Shown one piece after another: positions 6,888-6,899 of a stretch of 6,899 nucleotides of DNA. Position 1 is the first letter of the stretch. Each line of letters starts with the position of its first letter. The translations under genes were made by a program, and so were the position numbers. Source of the stretch: Chitinophagaceae bacterium (GTDB lineage: Bacteria; Bacteroidota; Bacteroidia; Chitinophagales; Chitinophagaceae); NCBI GenBank assembly GCA_016786525.1, contig JAEUVW010000219.1:1-6899 (forward strand), written 5' to 3'. The notes under the pieces are model-generated. The model had not been told where the DNA came from. It saw only the letters and a list, made by a program, of their open reading frames with translations, and did no database searches.

Positions 6888-6899
6888 ATGCAAGAGTGG
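6888..6899 (+). CDS. possible start of a downstream gene (partial, cut by window end)
   Basis: An ATG at 6888 opens a frame reading MQEW up to the window edge. It lies 28 bases after the preceding stop, behind an A-rich stretch (TCAAACAACAAACAG), which resembles the start context of other genes here. Four codons are too few to identify anything or to prove that it is coding. Confidence 0.35.

Overview
The window looks like ordinary chromosomal DNA of a Bacteroidota bacterium, most likely of the Chitinophagaceae/Chitinophaga type. The reasons are a very large secreted protein with a gliding-motility-associated (type IX secretion) C-terminal domain, a TTG/TAnnTTTG promoter-like element, weak use of Shine-Dalgarno sequences, and the sequence character of PurA and PabB. 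The genus is an inference. No mobile element, CRISPR array, tRNA or rRNA is visible.

Left part (1-2906, + strand): possibly the last codons of an upstream gene, then a 926-residue secreted multidomain protein built from an unassigned N-terminal region, a row of Ig/PKD-like beta domains and a CHU_C-type sorting domain. A strong rho-independent terminator follows. Middle part (2932-6049, - strand), in transcription order: purA (adenylosuccinate synthetase), a small Lys/Ala- and Asp-rich polyampholyte protein of unknown function, and pabB (aminodeoxychorismate synthase component I). The spacings are 61 and 9 bases, so these three may be one transcription unit that converges on the secreted-protein gene. 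The convergent junction holds two hairpins, both with their T-rich tail on the + strand. Right part (6050-6899, + strand): a divergent 165-base intergenic region with a good promoter candidate for a secreted DUF1579-family protein, and possibly the first four codons of a further gene.

The metabolic genes are related only loosely: PurA commits IMP to AMP, while PabB feeds p-aminobenzoate to folate, whose one-carbon units are used in purine synthesis. I did not find a convincing new biological system. The items most worth a second look are the polyampholyte gene between purA and pabB, the in-frame abutment of that gene to a TTG-started pabB, the strand-biased hairpin at the convergent junction, and the unassigned N-terminal region of the secreted protein.
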